Below are positions 1-12,909 of a stretch of DNA of 64,000 nucleotides, one piece after another (the first letter of the stretch is position 1; every line of letters starts with the position of its first letter). Below the pieces are notes generated by a model that saw nothing but the letters and a program-made list of their open reading frames with translations, searched no databases and was not told where the DNA came from. Source of the DNA: Metarhizium brunneum (taxonomy: Eukaryota > Ascomycota > Sordariomycetes > Hypocreales > Clavicipitaceae); assembly GCF_013426205.1 (NCBI RefSeq), contig NC_089422.1:3844001-3908000 (forward strand). The letters run 5' to 3'. The position numbers and the translations under genes are program-made.

Positions 1-1091
1 AATATGTTGTTTTCTTGTTGCAAATATACGCAGCTCCGGGGAGGAGAAGGAGGAGAGTAACCAGGGTGATCATGCTGCGGAGGGAGACTAGGAGAGCTGA
101 TTTAGACAGTTGCCAATGGAACTGTACCGGCATAAACCGGAATAGTATTCCAGATAGGGTTGCTGCCATTGGCAACGAGAGCACCGCACCAGGGACCAGG
201 AAGACTGCTGGACGGCTGAATATCGCGAAAATGGTTCGTTTGGTGGTTACCGGCGAGCCACCGTCAAGATCCTCTTTGACGCCGTCTGTCTTGCGACAAA
301 GAGTCTCGGGACTCAATAGGGCGAGGAGAATACCGCCGACGGCAACGAGAGCGAGAGAAACGTACAGCAGAAGCCATATAGACGATTCGATCAGACGCGC
401 GGACAGGAACGGCCCAGCGAGCTCGGCGGCAAGAACCGCTCCAACCACCCATTGAAACCACGAAGCCCTGCCCCAAGTCAGCCGGTGAATGCGGAACACG
501 ATGCTGCGCAGCTTTCTTACCTCTGCGACCTGGGAGCCACGTCGGCAACCATGGTGAAGACGATTGCTTCGGCCATTCTCTGCCCTCCGCCGAGGAGGAA
601 GAAGACGCCCATAGCCCACATGGCTTCGAGCGGCATCGCCTCCCACCTCCAGCAGACGAGCATTGCGTACCCCTGGGAGAGGAAGAGGCTGAGGAGGCTT
701 GCCGCGAGGACAGGCACGCGCCCGACTCGATCGGCGAGGATTCCGAGCGGAAACGCAACCAGCGCGCCTGAAGCAAAACCTATTAGCGAGACCAGTACTA
801 TTTCAACCACACGTGGAGGTGAATCCCTGGGAGGGAGAGATACATACTTCCAATGGTTACAGAGACTGAGATGCCAATGTTGATCCGGTTCAAGATCCTC
901 TGCACCGCGGCATCCCTACACTTCTCCTCGGGCAATAGCTCCTGCGTCACGAGGCCGAAGTGCTTCTTACACGCGATGTCCTGCATCAGCTTCAGGCTGG
1001 GCAGGTCGCTCAGCGACAGGCCGAGCTGCGTGACGAAGAGCGTGACGCAGAGGAACGGAAGAAGGTAGGCTACCGGGATCGTGGGGCGCAT
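1..1091 (-). CDS. MFS transporter, N-terminal part (truncated by window edge)
   Basis: This is a major facilitator superfamily permease whose C-terminal half lies beyond the left edge. Three exons were built: 1091-848, 797-521 and 467 to the edge. The introns (798-847 and 468-520) have GTATGT/TAG and GTAAGA/CAG ends and restore one frame. A first helix (VAYLLPFLCVTLFVTQLGL) is followed by an external loop carrying several Cys residues. The second exon opens with a hydrophobic segment ending in GILADRVGRVPVL, which is MFS motif A between helices 2 and 3. Further helices follow, and an SPETL-like end of helix 6 is visible before the central loop. The frame is still open at base 1. The substrate cannot be told; this style of fungal MFS protein is often an efflux pump for small molecules. 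Family is confident, substrate is not. Confidence 0.85.
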
Positions 1092-4000
1092 TTTTGAAAA
1101 GTTCTTTCAGGCCGTTGGCATGCTCGGCAGATACTCTCTACTTTCGGTCAGACTAGGACAATGCAGGACACGGTTGTACGGTTGGAATCATCAAGGGGTA
1201 GCAAACTTGCGGTTTACACGCCCAACTGTCGTCAGTTGGCAGTCACACACGGCACTCTAGCGAGGTGCGACGTCGAATCTTGCGTATTGGTCGAGTTCGT
1301 CCAGCGATGCAGGGGAATACTCGATGATGTGTTTCTAGAGGGAACCCAGCCGGAGAAATGGTGTTGATGGGCATTCAACGAGCGATGCAGAACGTGTTTG
1401 CAGAGTGTCAACGGACCGAGTTCACTGGTATTGTCGCATCATTGGCAAGTGCAGCAATAGGTATTTGCCCGCGTCAATTGCCATTCAGCACGGCCAAATA
1501 GTTTTATACTACATACATTAGCTATTCATCGTGGGCTTTTTTTTTCTTGCCCAAGAGCAAGGCCACTTGGTGGTCAAGCCGCGCTCCTCATCTCCTTTGC
1601 CCTTCAGCTACAAGCCCTATGGCGACGAAAAACTTTTCAGATGCCAATGGCAGGATTACAATTTACCGTTGCGGCTCACAGCCATGCCGTGACAAGATGT
1701 ATGTACTACTTGTCGTCGTTGACGGTCTCCAGGCAATTCGCAGCCGCGGTTGCGCGTGGGCTACCCTATTCACCAAGGTCCCATCTCGGCCACACATGAT
1801 TCGTTCGTGTACGCTGCCATGGTCCTTGTTTGGAGAAGACGTTTGAGAATACAATGTCTCGAACCAAACCACGTAGAGAGCATACGACTAAACAGCCAAT
1901 CGAAGAGATTTTAGAATTCCTGGCCGTTGGTTCGCCCGCGCAATGGATGCCGGTGCATGTTTTTTAAGGTTTACTTCTGCCCACTTAGGCAGACCACGGA
2001 CGATGCATCGGCCCACGTGGACGAGAGGCCAAGAACGGTAGCAAAGGTGGTTGGGAGCTAAAAACCCATGAAACAGGTCCGTGTATGATAATAGTACTAT
2101 TGTATTGCGGCTGTACTGACGTGTTGATTATATACAACGGCTGTTATATGGCACCAAGGTGGGTATCGAGCGCTTGTTTTTGCCTGTAAAGATGTCAATA
2201 CGTGGTGGGTACGGATGTATGTATGTACATTCATATGCAGGGAGGACGATGGCAGAGGCCGCAGGGAGACAAGCCGGGGTTCGTTTCGGTCTGAATACTT
2301 CTGCATGTCGTCTTGATGTTCCGTGCAACTGTCGAGATGTATGTACCCATCATCAGGTGGGTGGCAAGACTTTCTAGAGCATGAATCGAAGCCAAACTGT
2401 TTGGTATGCCGGGTCAACCACCTGTTTCAAAATGCACCATGACCGGCTGCACATGATACCGGCTTGAACATCATGTTTCCTCGATGGTGGGCACTTTGCT
2501 GTAATGCATCCTCTGTATTGGATGCTGCTCTTGTGCAAGTTCATGCGTCGCAAGGAGCCTGCGTAGCCGAAACAGACTGCTTGCCAGGATACGCTGCAAA
2601 ACATCATGGGTTGAAATGCCTGCCATCCTGACTGGCAGAGAGGGCCGAAGCCGCATAATACTCGTGTTCCAATCGCGCACCTGCAATATCCTGTCAAAAC
2701 GAAATTGGGTACGGAGCAATACATCATACATACATACTCCGTACATACTACACCAGCTTGCCTGGTGGCATCTGAGACAGTGTAGACCTGGCCAAGCAAT
2801 GATTTGTCCCGGCCCGATCCGGCAAAATTAACTGTCTCTCCCTTCATGTGTACCGAGTAGACGCACGTAATAATGCCAATTGGGCCATGTTGCCGAAAAC
2901 AAATACATAGTAATCCCGCCAAGGCAGTGCAAGGTGTCATCCTCGTCATAAACACCAAAGAACTCATTGAACCCCGGAGCATATCGGACGGCCCCCAACT
3001 GCCAAGTGTTACGAACATATACTACCACCATCTGCCTAAGCTGACACGGGCTCATGCTCCAAATGCTCCAAATCCGCCCTTATGTTTGTGCTGACACACT
3101 GGCCGCCACACACTCACAGGATTTGTGTGCATGTATGTAGTAGTACTCCCACTCCGTATGTCTGGCGAGATCCTTGACCAGCCTGACATGAAAACAACAA
3201 CGTGTCGAGCTCGTCTCCAGACCAGACCAGGAGCGGGACCAAGCGAGGCGGTGGATCTAGTCAATCCATCTGTTCAGACGTCTCTCTCCCCAGTCAGCCG
3301 ATCTCTGGTGCGGAATGAAAGATGACTGCTGCTGTGGCTTATCCGCGGACCGTGTTTCACTTTGCGGCCCTGGTCCACAGAGCCTTTACCCTGTGAGAAA
3401 GAAAGAGCAAAAAAGAAAAAAGAGAAGAAAAGGAAAAGAAAACGAAAAAAAGAAGACAAGGAAAAAAAATTAATTGAGCAAACGTGTTTGTTTGTCTTTC
3501 GTGATTTCTCATTGCCCAAAACGCATCACTCCCAGAACAAGACATCCCTCATATCCCTTTAAAGCAGCACTCCGCGTCCAACAAACACCGGAACTAGCAC
3601 TCACGACGGGCGTCGGCATCGGCGGTCTGCATCACCCTACGTTTGGCAGTACCTGTGGCGTTTCACAGAAACGGCAGCCTTTTCGCCCTGCCTTCGGGAA
3701 GATTTCGCCTTGCTGATGGGCAACTGACGCGGCAGCCAGTGTACTCCGTCATACAGCGTCGAAAAGTTGGTGCTGCGACGACTGTTGGTAAGCCCGACAC
3801 GTCTCACTTGTCGAACACCATTGTCGTACAGCGTCGAATCCTTCAAGTCAATCTGACCTGGCTGCCTGAGTCGAGCCGACGCTATCTGGAAAACAGCACA
3901 GCCCGTCACAGGTAGTAGTACCCCGGCCGAAGACGCATACCTAGACAGATGTACTCCGTATTAGACCAAAAATAACCATGACTGTGACGCAAATTTTGGG

Positions 4001-7000
4001 CGCGGTTAGTCATATTGCAAACTGGAGCCTGGCCGATATGATCCGTGAAGGAGCGGAGGGAGTTGTCCACCCGGCTTCTACTACGCCATGCTATTGACAG
4101 TATAAGTCGGCCATCCGAGCACCGACGCTGATCTCAAAGGCCTGGCGTCAGCTTCAGCGGCACTAGGGCACCGCTTTCAAACTCCTCCCGCTGGTGCGTT
4201 CGGCACTATGACCGGATTCATCTTCAATGTTCTGCCGTCAGCGTAAGCTCCGTGGGCTGCTGCCTCAACTAACGTGCGTAACTCTTGGGCCTGATTGCGA
4301 CAATCAAGCCCTTTTTGAGCATCACGAATATCCGCACAGACTGCCCTATGAGCCCGGCGAGTAGACAGAGCAATCAGTCTGCCGAAGGTGCAACAAGATC
4401 GCCCTTTGTTGACCCGCGTTTGTTAGCACTCTGCTTACTGCTGGATTCTAATCCTAATCAGGTTCGAGCCATGCGGACTGTCCCGTGTCCTTGACGGACA
4501 GCAGTGCGGAATCATGTACTACAGCCTCTTCCCTCATGGTCAGAAGCGCCACAGCACCTAGCCCAAGCTGCACTGCGATCCTGCAACAACGTGGTGGTCG
4601 CAAACTCACCCTCCAGTTCTTGCCGGACTCGTTTCAGGATTGACGAGGTGGTTGGCCATCGTACTTCCTTCCCCTTCTCTAACCACCCAATGACGAAAAA
4701 TCAAATAATCCTTGTTGCCTCTTCGATGGCAGCTGATTTCTCCTTTCGGACGGCTAATGGATGGCCCAAGGGCCCAAGCAACTTTGAGACATCTGAACAC
4801 ACCTATTGCGCTAGTACATGTTGCTTTCCATTCAAAAAGAGGGCTGAAGGAGCCCCCAAGAGTTCGAGAGGGCGGAAAAGTCCAACTTCGGAAACAGCCA
4901 GTCCTTGTGCATTCTCGGGGCCAGATGTGAGGCTGCATGGGAAGTTGAGAACAAACGCTCCCACAGAACAAAACGACGGCCGGCTGTTGGTCATTGGGCG
5001 CGGGGAGAAATATACGTAGTCGGATGCCGCGTATGATAGCCGAGCTAGCAAGCATAGAACGTGCTTGGGGGCTGGTCGCCAAGTCGGAGGAGTTGAGAGG
5101 GCGCAATTGCGTCTGTGATAGTACTCTAATCTCCAGTCTTCTTGAGTAATAATACCTTGCATTGTCCGTTGAAGATCATGTCCTATCCGGACTGATGGGA
5201 TGGGACAGGCTTCAAGTGACAGCAAGTGTGGATGGGGACGGACAGGATCCAGGGCTCACATGTTTGTTCGCAGCATTATTGATTGCCCGGCGCAATGCAA
5301 TAACCCCAGACTGCGCATGGCAATGGAGACCTTTGGCCACAGCCACAGGCTTCGCCCCCAGTCGTCGACGAGTCGCCTGCAGAGTTGGCGCCCGTTATCT
5401 TGTCCTGGCAGCCGCAGACTCGAATGATCGGCCAGTCTGTGCAAAGACATTGCTCACCCACTCCGTTTGCAACAACCGTGGGGCGGCCAAGGCCACGGGT
5501 AGGCCACGACGGCCAACAAAGAGCAGGAATCATGGTGTCGAGCTGAGACATGGGGCACAGGAAATCGTACCAAGATCATGAATGATTTGGGGCAGTACGG
5601 AGTACCACGGGCCCAGTGAACTCTTGCGCTCCGTTGGCCGTCATACCGTGTAGTTGGCCAGCCATGTCTGTGATGCTGGTTTAATCAGCACCAGGTATTT
5701 TCTTTCCAATACACGTCACAAATGTCAATATTGATTGAAAGACAAGTTGGCTCGTAGCTTACCGCCACAAAAACCAGTTGTCGTGATAGCACCACTGAAC
5801 AGAATCCAGCGCAAATTACTCCAAGTTCGGAAATATGACTGTGGGTTGCTCCACGGGCGTGCGACGTAGTCTTCATGGGCAAGAGGGGACATGCCTGGGA
5901 TATCAGGACTAGTAGTACTCCTACTAGTATTGACTGCATGGGTAAACTCCGTAATTATGGCGTTGCTCGGCACGCGCCTACATATTAAGCTTGTCTGGGA
6001 AGCACCAGCCCTTTGCCTGTAGCTGGTAGTTACTTACTCCGCAGTCTAGAGGAAAACGAGAATTGCCCGTAAGACCACTTTGGAGCTGAAGTTTGCTTAC
6101 GCGCGGCTTGTTGCATGTAAATATGTACTGTGCTGTTCTCTCTACTCCCGTGTTCCGTAGAGGCTACAAGGTCGCCATGTCCTTGCTGGTTTGGCCCGTA
6201 ACTGGGAATGTCACATGTATCCCAGCCAGGCTTCCATCCAGGGAGTTGGTAGGTATGTATGTACGATGGCAAGGATCCTGGGCATTTCGCGAGATGCGAT
6301 CGGTTGCGAACAGTAATTTCGCCAGCTGGCTGGCCAATGCACAAAAGAATGTCCCAGCAGCCTGGTAGTCATTGTTGGTTGGATCGCGGGCAAAGGAAGG
6401 CGTGCGTGAGTGATATCATAAGATTCCACTTTTCGTGGAAACCACTCAAACAAGACGGCAAGCGCAGGTGCGGATGTCCTTGAGCAGGCAGCCGAAGCAG
6501 AAGGTTGTTTGTATTGAAGCTTTACTATGCCCAAATAAGATCGAGAACGAGCCAGCAGATCGTCAAAGAGCGCCATATGTACTGTGGCGATGAAGGTAAG
6601 ACGCCCGATATTCGCGACGACATGACGCCTGAACTTGGCTCGGTTGAAATTGAAAGCTGAGCGAGTAGTCTGACGTCCGGATCGGTTGACCTTTGGGGTA
6701 ATGTTGCTCATTGTATGATCGACGAGGAAGGAACACATCCAGGTACTTGGGAAATTAAATACGGAGAACTTAAATGCTCCGTATATAGGAACGAATCCAA
6801 CAAGCTCGCTCGAGCACCTAGTTTGCCCAGGTCGATAGCATGTTCGGGTTTTGAAATGCCAGAATCCACCATACAGGGAGCAGGAGCACACATCTGTATG
6901 TACGAATGGAGCCTGACTTGTCTTCCATAAATGCCCCTAGTTACAGTGCCATGTCCATGGGTAGCTAGCCAGGAATAGAAGAAGCCTTGTCTGTTAGTTG

Positions 7001-8862
7001 GTAGCAAGCCTGGTTCCGAGCAAGACGGCAACGCGACTTGCATGGAAGTCGAAGCAATGGATACGGTATTTGTCCATGTCCACCGGATGCATGTAGCGTT
7101 TATTTGGTGGCACACTGTACACGCAGATGCCGTGTATGGGTAAGATTGCTACTTCGTACATGGCATCCTTGGCTCGGCTCCGTCTCAAAGCAACCAGGCA
7201 GCTTGGGGGGAGGGGGGAGGGGGGCAAGTGGCCAGCATGGCCATGCGGATGGCGACTGTCTCCCCTGATTTGATTTGTCTTGGATTCGATGCTTCGACCG
7301 CGAAAAGAGAATCACCAAAGACCTAGAATCATTGTCAGCCACAAACGTCCGCCAACGCTCAAGCCTTTGTGCCGGAAGAGGGAAGAGACGCATAACCCAG
7401 AAAGGGACTAGTAGTTGGATTTGCCCGACATATCATCTGCTACTTGACGAGTCGTACGAGTCTTTTGGCCACAAATTGAGTTGGCTGGTGACGGGTAGGT
7501 AGCTGGTAGCTGGTAGGTAGTAGCTCGTCCTCTCGCCCTGCAGTCTCACTCGCTCGCTCGCCTTTGTGACGGTGGAGCGCAATTTGTCTTTGCTGGGACC
7601 AGTGACTCGTTGGGGCCGGCCCACCGTCGCCGTCGCCCACCATCTTCCGCCGCGCGCCGGACGCTAAGGAAGGAGCATTGGACATGCGACTCAGACAACT
7701 GGACGTGGCAACGGGGCTGGCTCACACGCAAGTCACTCTCACTCACTCGCTCACCCACAGCCAACGCGACAGGGGTGCAGAATCCACGCCGTGGTCTTGG
7801 GTTTTGGAGTGTTCCAAGTAGGTGTTGTAATTCCATCCACACCTTCATCGTCCGCTCAGCTAACAAAACGCCATGCTAGGTCCCTGCGCCCATCCATACA
7901 TCAACCCCTGATCGTCTGAACCGGGGGCGCACCCAGAGCCCACCGGACCAAACTAGTAGATCCCCTTCTTTTTTCTGGCCTGGTCCTGGTGTGACGGACA
8001 GGCTGGGTGCGCACCTCCGGGTCCCCCGATCTGCTTTGCCTTGGCTGGCATTGAAGAAGGAGGTCGTCGCAGTATCTCTGACCCACGGATAAGCGTTCCA
8101 TATCCCGAGTCTTCTTGTGCACGACCAAGGCAATAATCTTTTTGCAACCTCCCGCGACATATGCCGATCCAGTCGGCAGAGTGACGAGAAGTCGAACCTC
8201 CCATTTCGCCTATTCCGATCAGCTTCGATAGTTATATCGACCCTTCGCAGCGACGAGATGAGACGCCATTCCAATTTCCAATACTAAAGGGTCGAGGTTC
8301 GTGGGATATCGCTCCTGTTACTGCTTGAACACCCCCCTATCTCTTGGTTGCCGTCTCCCCCTCCTTGGTCTCATGCCATACCTAGGTGACCTTGGCTTGT
8401 TGTCTTCTCGTGTGAACACCGCCATCATTACGCAAGTTGCACAAAACAGAAGGCAGGGCAGTAATTGTGTGCAGAACCTTGGCGGCAGTTGCCACGAGGT
8501 CGTGTCTATGTGCCCTGCTCTAACCTCGCCTCGTACAAGACATCGCGCCGTATTGAGTCCAGCTTGTGTTGCCGAGTGTGTGCACCAGCCAAACCTTTTC
8601 AATTCCTTCTCGAGAAAAAAAAAAACGTCAACAGTGTTCTAACCGTTACCAAGCAGTATCATACGCTGGACATACATAGTATCTGTAATTGCGTTGGCCG
8701 TCACCCCTCGATCTTTACAATAGAGACACTACCGACTTGGTGCAAACGCGCACCGCCGTTCAGTGCCCGACAGCAACCTAGACAAGATAGCGATAGCCAA
8801 ACCCGCAAAACGAAATACTAGAACCAAAGGACAACTTTTAAGCAACATTGACCAACACGGTC
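1092..8862. other. Long gene-poor region
   Basis: About 7.8 kb with no gene I can support. Reading frames reach 214 codons (2374-3018, minus) but look like chance, being rich in Cys, Trp and Met with no family motif. It holds a purine-rich strand (about 3391-3470), several copies of the TACGGAGTA 9-mer (2735, 3952, 5596), GTAC/CATA microsatellite-like patches near 2213-2235 and 2727-2755, G-runs at 7205-7226 and short GGTAG repeats near 7494-7520. The last kilobase probably carries the promoter and 5' leader of the gene starting at 8863, because it is pyrimidine-rich and has short upstream frames. Confidence 0.5.
3391..3470. repeat. Polypurine tract
   Basis: About 80 bases are almost entirely A and G on the plus strand, with only a few C residues. 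There is no coding potential. It is low-complexity sequence with strong strand asymmetry. Confidence 0.7.
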
Positions 8863-11800
8863 ATGATGAGCCCGACTATGGACGCCAACGCCTCCAGGCT
8901 GCCATCTGGACTGGTCTCTCCAAGGCATGTGAGGTCAAGGACGCAGAGTATCTCTAGTGACAGACCATCAACCATTGGATATGGTGTGGGCTTGCCACCT
9001 GTGTTCATCTCCCCCCCGGCCGCCTTCATTGCCTCCAGTGCCGCTTCCCAAATCATTACCAACGATCATGATAGTCACGCAGATGCCTGGTATGACCAAA
9101 ACGGCATTGACCCTGCGGCGGAAACTGCAACGGTGTCGGCCTCAGCTCTGCAGCTTGTGAACAGCTTTCTTGACCAGCTCTTATTCAACGTCCTTCAAGT
9201 TTCGAAGTCTACCGCTCTATCTGCCCTTCGCCCTGCTGTTATTGAAGTCCTGAAGCCGAAACTGGGCAGAGATGTTGTCAGCAACGCCGACGAAGAGTTG
9301 CGCGAATACCTTGGAGGCGCAAATGAAGAGGACTACGAACAGTTCCAAGGACCAAGTTCATCTCGGAATTGGGATGGAGAGCTTGTGTGGAAAAGAACAA
9401 GGCTTCGGTGCATGGTTTATTCATCATTGGGGGACATGGAAGAAGAGGACGAAGATGCCTACATGGAAGAAGAGAACCTTGACATCGGGGCGCACGAGCA
9501 AATCTCCGATACCATTTCTGCCCCCGTGGCAATTTTCCTTACGTCTGTCATCGAGTATATGGGCGAACTGACTCTGACAGTTGCCGGGCAAGCCGCATAT
9601 CAACGAGTTCGATCAAAGATTGAAAAAGAGCTCAAGGACGGTGCTCGCAACACGAGTGACCCTGCAGATCGCATTGTGGTTACCGACTTGGACATGGAAC
9701 GTGTTGCGCTAGACAGAACGTTAGGGCGCCTTTGGCGGGGATGGAAGAAAAGAATGAGAACTCCAGCAAACGACATAGCTGGAAGTCTGTTTCCAAAGGG
9801 ACCACCGACCCCATGCAAGCCGGGTCAAATGGAAATTGCGCACGACGCTCTTAGCCCCCCTAAATCTGCAACTAGTGACTCGGGGAGTGAGTTTAGGGAT
9901 TCCCAGGAACATTTCGAGGACCCTATCATGGAGGATGTACAGCCTATGGACATCCCGCTGCCCCTTGGAGACAACGATGTGGATGAGATTGAGGTTCCGG
10001 GTCTTACGCATTATAGCGACGATGAAGGTGACGACGAAGGTGACGACGAAATGGACGACGATGAAGTACAGGTTAGAAAGCGTCCGAAGAGTCTTTTGAT
10101 CAGCTCGTCCATGTTCGCGAATGGACTTCCGACCCCGACCAAGTCACAACCGCATACGCCTACTGTACGCAGCAGACAGCGTTCTACGTCACTGCCGACT
10201 CCAAGAATCCCTCACTTCCCCCCAAAGACCCAAAGACACATCCCACCATCAACCTCAGAGTCTGAAGCGGACCAGGACACTGTAGCCGAGATTGGAGTTG
10301 CAATGAGCACAGACGGTCATGGGAGTCTTTCAGAGGCAAATGCTGAACCTATTGCGACTAGTGATGTGCCGGCCAAAAAAGATGTCGATGCACGAAGTCA
10401 GAGCTCGGGGTCGGATTATGACGGCACAGAAGAAGTTGCATTTGAAAAAGCTGAAATCATGACTACTTCGCGCATCTCGATGTCTAGCAGCGCTCAGTCC
10501 ACAGACTCCGATAGTAATGGCAAGGCAACTCCGATGAAGAGGTCGTCTAGTGTGCACTCCGCACGCATCATTGACGTACCTGCGCCGCGTAGTCCTGCAC
10601 GCTCTCGGCCAACCTCATTAGACGCTACAGAACAGCTTCGTCCGGTTAGAGTGGCCGGCGTTGCCAGTGGCTTTGCAAGAACAGCAGCTTCAGATGATCG
10701 GTCCAAAGCCACGAGTAACGAAACCCCAATTAAAGCAGCAATTAACGCGCTGCCCCCTCGCTCATCGCACGATAAGAGAAAGCCTTCCGCCAGCAACACG
10801 GCACCAATCTCCGAACTTGAGGAAGAGGCATCTCAGAATTTTACCAGGGCTGTAAACCAGCCGGACAGCTCGGCAGATGCCACGGAGATGGAAGCAGCTG
10901 GCAGCACAAGTTCTGCAATGTCACAGCGCAGAAAGGGAATGCTCGTCACTCTAAATACTAAGATTCAATCTTCTTCAAAGTACGAACAGTCACCTGTGAG
11001 TGCTAGGACGGTTTCTCTACCAGCAACACCCGCGTCGCCGGACATTGCAAAAGGAAACGCACCGGATCTGCCCAAGAAAGCTTCTGTCCATTCGGGTTGG
11101 AGCAGCCCCAAGCCTGAAACCAAAAGTCGTCTTTCAATCGAGCGCACGAGAACTCATGAATCAGATGAACTTAGCCTACCAGCGCAACAGCAAAATACCT
11201 CCGGCTCTCGCCAAGTTAGCCAAGCTCACACCTCTGTTTCTTCAGTGTCATCTGGGGCGTCCCGTCTTAAACCGGTGCGAACCTCGGAGGACAGCTCTAG
11301 CCGCTCGGAGAGTGTAGCTCGTAACTTCGAAGAGCTCATCCAAAGCAACCAAACCATTACATATACTCTTACACCTGAGAATATGCGTGACATTGATGTA
11401 AGTATCGCAATCGTGCAGCCCCGAAAGAATACATCGCGTTTCCTAGAGACCATGTACTGATATTGTACGTTGCAGGCGAAACGGTCTTTGGATAGTCCGG
11501 TTGTAACAAAGTTTGCCCGTCGCAAGAGCGAGGATGCCCGAGCTCATCAATATTCACCCAAGGCGTCCCCAATATTGACTCCTTCGGCCGCGGGCAATTT
11601 ACCCTCTCCTCGCCTGCCTCCATCTCCTGCCAGTCCCAAGATTGTGGAGAGCAAGGCCATCATCAACCCTGCTGGTCCAGTTCCTCCAGCACCAACCACC
11701 ATAACGGCGCCCACAGCCCGGACCAATGGAGCTACAGCTAGAGAGGCGCGCGTTCCATCAGACTCGGTGTCCGATTTCGCCGAATTTATCAAGTCAACGG

Positions 11801-12909
11801 GACCGGCTGGCGAAACCAAATCGTATACTGTGCCGAAACTTGGATCCCCTCCCGTAAGCTCCGACAAAGGGTATAGGGAATCTCGACGTGCCTCTGCTAC
11901 CAGCCTCGCGAATCGCTTGCGCTACCAGCCTCGCGACGCGACTGTGGATAGCAGGGTCGATAACTCGGATCTCATTGACTTTATTCGACAAGGACCGCCA
12001 ATAGCCGCAAGCAATCATCGGATCCCTCGTCATGTTGCCCCTTTTCGCACTACAATGGACTCGGATCAGATGTCTGGAGCTGTTGGCGGTAAAGCTATAG
12101 ACGCAAATATCCCTGACATTCGCAGCAGTCGAACGTCCACAAATGTGACAGAAAGCTCTATGCCATCGATGCAATCATCTGTGAACTCCAAGTCGGCATT
12201 GATCAAACACAAAACTCCGAAAATTCCAAACAAGCTTTTTGACGATGACGATAATATGATGCCCAAGCCAAAAACCAGGAGGGTACGCGATCCCTATGCT
12301 ATAGACTTCAGCGACGAAGAGGGGGGAGTGGGCCAGGATGACCATATCTTGGATACACCCAAACTGCCAGTAAAGAAAGAGGAGAGCCTGGCGGAATTCC
12401 TACGGAACTATGAGCCACCACCGGAGCCTGTGTCTGCACCAGCCCCCCGATTGCCACGGAAGAAAGCTAGTGCGCCAAGCTTGATTGGGAGGTTTACTCG
12501 CGGCGGCAAGGACAAAGAAAAAGAGAAGGACTCAGCATCGATCAAAGGCATGCCAGAGTCACGCTCGGTGAGCCGCGCCAGCAGTGGAAGAGGGTATATC
12601 CCCATTCAAGTCAACATACCTCCAGGATACGACAAGTACAATCCCATGAATGGCAACATTGGAGCTAAACGAGCCCGAGGACCGTCAACAACTTCTTCAA
12701 CTGCGGGTAGGGTTCCGATGAAGAAATTTGAACCTCGCGAGGCGGCCAGCAAGCGAAGTGAGACGGCGGATTTGGCTGCCTTCTTTCGTGACTCGGGACC
12801 GCCACTCAACAATTCGCCCATGGTGATTGACCGGAGATCTTCTCAACAAGAAGACAGTGGCGGGTTGACCAAAATGTTTGGGCGTAAAAAGAAGCCCCTC
12901 GCCTTTTAA
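8863..12909 (+). CDS. Large mostly disordered fungal protein with four-copy DLxxFxRxxGPP motif
   Basis: Two exons, 8863-11397 and 11476-12909, encode 1322 aa. The intron begins GTAAGT and ends TTGCAG, is in phase 0, and joins MRDID to AKRSL. The start is the first ATG; the upstream part of the frame begins only at a TTG. Residues about 85-150 are predicted helical (TVSASALQLVNSFLDQLLFNVL onward), and a second helical block lies near residues 205-310 with an RLWRGWKKRMR basic end. The rest is Ser/Pro/Thr-rich and probably disordered, with acidic patches such as DDEGDDEGDDEMDDDE. In exon 2 four related short motifs recur: DFAEFIKSTGPAG, DLIDFIRQGPP, SLAEFLRNYEPPP and DLAAFFRDSGPP. I do not recognise a named function. 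The layout suggests a scaffold or adaptor, with the repeats as binding sites, which is inference. Confidence 0.85.

Noticed and set aside
2374..3018. 214-codon minus-strand frame
   Set aside because: Cys/Trp/Met-rich, no family motif or membrane pattern, and it lies in a gene-poor stretch with repeats, so chance is the better explanation.
3978..4100. 40-codon frame starting at a good-context ATG
   Set aside because: Short, ends in a stop with no convincing splice continuation and no recognised family.
4430..4480. GGTTCGAGCC resembling a tRNA B box
   Set aside because: No upstream A box or stems fit a tRNA in either strand.
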